From contig JALRMH010000024.1 of assembly GCA_026119935.1 (NCBI GenBank), forward strand, positions 434,001 through 498,000: 64,000 nucleotides of DNA, written 5' to 3'. Positions 59,508 through 64,000 of this stretch are shown in pieces. Both the position numbers and the translations under genes were made by a program. The DNA comes from Endothia cerciana. Its lineage: Eukaryota > Ascomycota > Sordariomycetes > Diaporthales > Cryphonectriaceae. Under the pieces are notes generated by a model that made no database searches, was not told the DNA's origin, and worked only from the letters and a program-made list of their open reading frames with translations. Positions within the stretch are counted from its first letter, which is position 1. Each line of letters begins with the position of its first letter.

Positions 59508-62415
59508 CTAACCCTGTGTCTGCGCTAATGCGGGTTGAGTTGTGTGTTCTCCTGGTCCTGCCTCTGGACTGCGACCTTCGGCTGGAGCTGGACGTGGCAC
59601 CGGAGTTGTTGGGGAAGCTGGGCTTGACAATACGGGCTTGGGATCGTCGGGAGACGGCATGATTGCCGGCGCCCCTGCTGGCATAGCCGGCGGCATGTTA
59701 GGAGCAGCAAACGAAGGCGCTGAAGTCGTAGAAGGAGTCAGATCAGGTGTGGCAGCAAGAGACGAAGCCGTGACTATGCCGGGCATCGCAGCCGGACCAG
59801 GAGTGGTAGCAGATGCTGCTCCCTGGTTGTCAAAACCCCTGTCCGCCTTAGCAGCCTCGACGGCCCTCTTCTCCTTCTCCTCTTCCGTCAGCTTCTTCTC
59901 GCGCTCCTTGCGCTCAAGCCTCTCTTTGCGCTCCTCTTCAGTCTCCGGACGGAAGAACCTGTCCGGCACACCTTTCGCGGCATCAGAGCCATTCCCGACC
60001 CATGTGCCCAGTATCTGACTCCACTTGAACTCGCCCTTGGTGAGCTTCTGGATCTCCTTGAAGGCGTAGGCATTGTAGTAAGGCAGCCCTGTCTTCGGAT
60101 CTCTATAGCGAGCCGGATGGTTGGTAATCACGCAGAGTGGAGGATGAGGCGGCTCTGCGATACCAGTTAGCTAAGATCATATGTAACACGATAGACATGG
60201 CTCCAGACTTACTACCCAGCTTGCTCATCTTCCGCCCAAAGAGAACCTGCGTCTGCACCTCCGGTCTCTGGATAGCATCCTCATCAAAGTCCTGAAGGAT
60301 GATGCAGCTGCGAGTCACTTTGCCCTCCATAGGTGGTTCAGGCTCTGGCGGCTCCTGTGGTGGAGGAGGCTTCCGAGAGGCTGCAGCTTTGGCGGGCGTC
60401 TTTTTAGGAACTGCTTGTTGCTTCTGCTGCTTCTTCGCCGTCTTGGCCAGAGGTGTGGTCGGAATTATGGGCTGAAAGCTTGCAGTCGTGTGAATCGGCG
60501 ATGGCTGAGGATTCGGTGGTTGGAAGGAATTTGGGAAAGCTGTAGTCGGGATTGGATTCACTGGCGGTGGAGATATTGAAGGTGTCTGGGTAGGTCGATT
60601 GAAAGGAGATGGCGCTGGTGACGCAGCGGGGCCAGTAAAGCCCGCGCCTCGTTGAACAGGTGTAGCTGCATAACCTAGTACTGGCATCGGCCCATTAAGA
60701 ACACCGGGCATACCAGCAGGAGGAGCGAGTACGCTAGGTTGTGCTGTCTGGGCGAGGTGAGGATTGGGCGGTGGCATGAACCGCGGCCCTATGTCAGGTC
60801 TCAGAGCTAACGGAAGTGTCTTCGAGGCCTGCGTTTCTGTCTTGACGGGCGCCGACGACATTGCCGGGGCCGGAATTGCGGACGTGGCCGACACTGACAC
60901 GGGGGTAGGAGCAGCCGCAGGAATATGGGTCGCCGTGCTCGGCCTAGTGATGACTGCTGGAGATATTGGTCGAGACACCACAGGCGTTGGTTGGGGAGGA
61001 CTGGGTGGCTGCGTAGTTGCCTCAGGTGCAGAGACCTCAGGTGCAGAGACCTCAGGTGCAGAGACCCCAGGTGCAGAGACCTCAGGTGCAGAGACCTCAG
61101 GTGCAGAGATTAGAGGTGCAGAGATTAGAGGTGCAGAGACCAGAGGTGCAGAGACTGGAGGTGCAGAGACTGATGTAATGGCTGGCACTTCAGGCTGTGA
61201 TGCTATGACTTCCATCGGGGTCGCAGGAGTAAATTCTGTTTTGGGTGCCTTCGGTTCTCTTGGAGCCTCTGATGCAGAGGTCACGCCAGGCGAGTTCTGC
61301 GTCGTGGACGTCTTTAGAGCACTACCCGACGGGCCAGTCTCCGTCGTAGGGCTCGCTGTGGCCGTCGTGTTCGCAGTAGTGTTCGCAGTAGACGGCCTTG
61401 TTTCGCCCTCTGTATTCGGTGGCGCCGTGGCTGTGCTGACGGCCGTCGAAGGCCTCTTCCTCTTGGGCTTCTCCTCCATAGACACCATTTTGCCAACATG
61501 CTTCAGTTGGACCTCGCTCAGGTCGATGATACCGGTCCAGAACGTAACGACAGGTCCTTCCAGCCGTCGGTCATGAAGTGCTGCCAGCTTGGCACGTCTT
61601 TCCTCCTCACGCTGCTTCTCGGCCTCCTCCCACCGGTTGAGACTCTTGGAGTTTCGTTTCTCCACAATAGCAGCCTCTTGTAGCCTCTCAGCCTGTGTCA
61701 TAGGTGGCTTCTTCATGGCCTCCAGCTTTTTCGCCTTCCTCTCCATCGCCTCCACCTGCTTCTTGCGCCTGGCCTCGCGCTCGATCATCTGTTGATGCAG
61801 CTGCTCCTTACTCAGCCGCGTAGTCTTCCGCTCAGACGCCCGAGTGGGCTTGTCAGCCTCGGTCGGCAGCCAGCTTGCCCGCTCCGACTTCTTCTTCGGC
61901 CTGGGCTTGGGTGGAGGCGCCGTGCTCCCGGTCGGGGTATCTGGCGGCTGGCTGATGCGGACCTTCTTCCTGAACTTGGCGGGTATGGCCTCCTGCGCCT
62001 TGCGCTTGCGCGCGGCGGCCTTCTTTTCCCTGGCCTGGCGCTCCAGCTCTTTCTCGCCTTCTAGATCGTCCCCGTTGGCCTCATTCTCGTCGTCATCGTC
62101 CGAGGAGTCCATCTGCGCATCTGAACCATCCCCGTCCTCCCTGTCTGTGAAACCCGCGTCGTCTGCGTCTTCTTGAAACAGGAGCTCGAGGTCGGAGTCC
62201 TCGTCGGCTGGGCCCTCATTCGCGAGCATCGACTTCATGCGGTTGCCGGCGGTTGCCCGCTTCGAACGCCCCGTCGCGAGCCATTCTACCTGAGGCGCAG
62301 GCGATCCGATGGATTCGCTGTCGGAATCACTATTGCTCGTGTTGCTGTCGGCATCGGACGCGACCTGCGGAGCTGGCGATTTGGACGCCTGCGGTTCGTC
62401 GGCTTTATTTTCCAT
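59508..62415 (-). CDS. vps72: SWR1 complex subunit Vps72/Swc2 (YL1 family)
   Basis: Two exons, 62415-60213 and 60154-59508, 949 aa. The YL1 N-terminal region is clear: EWLATGRSKRATAGNRMKSM, an acidic DSDLELLFQEDADDAGF block that in the family binds H2A.Z-H2B, then a basic coiled-coil segment up to about residue 280. The splice yields the YL1 C-terminal motif KPPHPPLCVITNHPARYRDP and GLPYYNAYAFKEIQKL, after which WVGN and a charged helix follow. Between the two domains lie about 400 residues rich in P, S, T and A, including a 15-bp tandem repeat. This linker and the proline-rich tail make it longer than yeast Swc2 (795 aa). It serves in depositing H2A.Z into nucleosomes. The neighbouring pob3 is also a histone-handling gene, but no functional pairing is known. 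Confidence 0.95.
61021..61170 (-). repeat. 15-bp minisatellite within vps72
   Basis: Ten head-to-tail 15-bp copies sharing GTGCAGAGA and varying at the other positions; each codes for five residues of the form (E/L/G/P)-(V/I)-S-A-P. Unit length is a multiple of three, so copy-number changes would not break the frame. Confidence 0.93.
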
Positions 62416-63091
62416 CGTGCGCGCGCTCGGAGGCTAGCGGCCAGGTATCGCCTCAATGAACCCAAGGACGACCAGCTATTCAGATCATATTGGTAATCGC
62501 GGGGCAGTATGTTTCCGGCATCGTTGTCGCGTCTTGATGAGCAAAGTCGCGTGGTCACGTTTGGACGAGGGAGAGAAATTTACAGGGCTGCATACCAGCC
62601 GGGGTGCTAGAGTTTAGGCGCTGCTCGGCATGTGACATCACTAATACGGGAGCATCCGGCGGCCTAATAAGGACCTTATCTACACCACCAGTTGCTCTCA
62701 CCTCTCTCATTCAACAATTGGATCTAACCTGAACAACCCTTTCGGGTTGGGGCCAGTGACCACTAGTGTTATCGATTACGAATAACATACAGAACATATC
62801 ATAATAATAATAATTCTAATTCACACTAGCAAAATACAAACTTGAATATATATATATATATATATATATAGCGCCTAGTATAGGCATGCAGACTCTCTGC
62901 AGATACCCGAGGAGGAAAGCTTGCTTAGAAGCTGGACAAAACCTCCTTGCTGCAATCTTTCTGCGGGCTTTTTTTTTATTTTTTATTTCCAGAACGTATC
63001 ATGATATCAAACAAAACATTTACTTTGCTACCTGGCTATGTATTGATACTGTCACCGGCATCAATAGAAACACATCTAGTCTACAACGTGA
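62416..63091. other. Intergenic region, cupin gene 3' flank / vps72 promoter
   Basis: 676 bp, relatively AT-rich, with an (AT)n microsatellite at 62846-62870. No gene supported. Confidence 0.6.
62846..62870. repeat. (AT)n microsatellite
   Basis: 25 nt of alternating A and T upstream of vps72. Confidence 0.95.
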
Positions 63092-63877
63092 TCACGGAGC
63101 TTGCAGCCAAGACTCCTCGAGCACCTTGCCATCCACCTTAGCCGGGTTCGCTGACAGGACGACACACAGGAGACGAACCCACTGATCAGTCCGGTTGGCC
63201 CAGCTAATTTCATTCCGGACAGCGTCAGCAACAGAAAGAATGGATAACAATCCGTCTGAGACACAACAGAGAAGCACTTACGTGTGCAGCGAACCACGTT
63301 GGACAACAACATCTCCCTCATGAGCAATAGTTTCGGTCACCTCGTAACCCTTCCCGTCAACGACATCAAAGGGCTTCGCCGGCGCCATGACCGTTATAGT
63401 CCCTTTCAAGACGACGACGTAGTCCGTCGACGAGGTGCGGTGCTGTTGTACATTCATCAGCTCTGAACCAGATACGAGCCCCAGCTGTGGACCACCCGCA
63501 CATACCATGGGATTCACAGTGCCTGGCGCCATGTCCAGATAGTAGATGTTCGCGCCGCCTGGCATCACGATCCCCGACCCGGGGGCCTGCTCCGTGGGAG
63601 CCCTGCCACTGAAATGCACGAGGACAGTCAGCACCTTGGTTCTGTGATTGAAGTAAGGCATACGGATTCGGCTGGCTTACGGCTCGTCATTGGAGATAGG
63701 AAGCGAGGCATGAGTGGCAATCAGCGCCCTCTGCAGTACTCCGGCGAGGATAGGAACAGGCTCGAGGTTATCCACGATAAGCTCCGCGCCGGGCTCGTCA
63801 TGTTTCTGAATGCCGGTGACGGACTGTGCTTCGTGGGTGACCGTGATGCGCTTTGGGGCAGGGAAGGGAGAAGACAT
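63092..63877 (-). CDS. Small single-domain cupin protein
   Basis: Three exons: 63877-63681, 63608-63282 and 63203-63092, 211 aa. Both introns have strong GTAAG donors (63680 and 63281) and CAG/TAG acceptors, and the frame closes at a TGA. The second exon holds the cupin core: HRTSSTDYVVVLKGTITVM, a break, then ETIAHEGDVVVQRGSLHTW across the second splice. This fits cupin motif 1 (H..S..DY..V..G) and motif 2 (GD...RG..H), though motif 1 has only one clear histidine. The N-terminus starts MSSPFPAPKRITVTHEAQS. Related fungal proteins are annotated only as cupin-domain proteins; metal, substrate and pathway are unknown. It lies beside unrelated housekeeping genes, so context gives no clue. Confidence 0.8.
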
Positions 63878-64000
63878 CTTCACTCGTGGAAACCAACGTC
63901 AAATCTTGCTAGGATGGTTGTTGAGTGAGGCCTGTGTTGTAGTATTAGTGTTGCGAGTGTGGACTGCTGGACGAGGACAAAGGCATCATCATGAAGATGT

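Noticed and set aside
60764..61576. 270-codon plus-strand frame opposite vps72
   Set aside because: Its repeats are the antisense reading of the vps72 minisatellite.

Overview
The window is nuclear DNA from a filamentous ascomycete, most likely a Sordariomycete. The evidence is short GT-AG introns (50-209 nt) with CTRAY-type branch points, high GC in coding third positions, a Clr5-domain gene, and protein families with the architecture seen in Neurospora and Chaetomium relatives. The class-level placement is inference. No bacterial-style operon, CRISPR array, prophage or intact transposon is visible.

Fourteen protein-coding genes are supported, and all exon joins below close the reading frame. 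Left to right: mrt4 (ribosome assembly, minus), cul4 (cullin-4, minus), a Clr5-domain/helical-repeat gene (plus), tel1 (ATM-type checkpoint kinase, minus), nup192 (inner-ring nucleoporin, plus), slx8 (RING ubiquitin ligase, minus), mip1 (mitochondrial DNA polymerase gamma, plus), a Whi5-family G1/S repressor (minus), med15 (Mediator tail subunit, minus), an M18 aspartyl aminopeptidase (plus), los1 (exportin-T, minus), pob3 (FACT subunit, minus), vps72/swc2 (SWR1 subunit, minus) and a small cupin protein (minus).

Most of these are single-copy housekeeping genes for chromatin, DNA maintenance, nuclear transport and transcription. They do not form a metabolic cluster, and I see no accessory island. 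Divergent pairs with shared upstream DNA are cul4/Clr5 gene, tel1/nup192, slx8/mip1 and med15/aminopeptidase. Convergent pairs are Clr5 gene/tel1, nup192/slx8, mip1/whi5-like and aminopeptidase/los1.

The least ordinary part is 42.1-50.0 kb, about 7.9 kb with no recognisable gene, rich in G/C and A/T homopolymers and microsatellites. Other points worth checking are a probable GC-AG intron in nup192, an in-frame intron in mip1 that is easily read as coding, two in-frame starts in the aminopeptidase that would give mitochondrial and cytosolic forms, a 54-glutamine tract in Med15, a 15-bp coding minisatellite in vps72, and a short near-palindromic motif repeated in distant intergenic regions.
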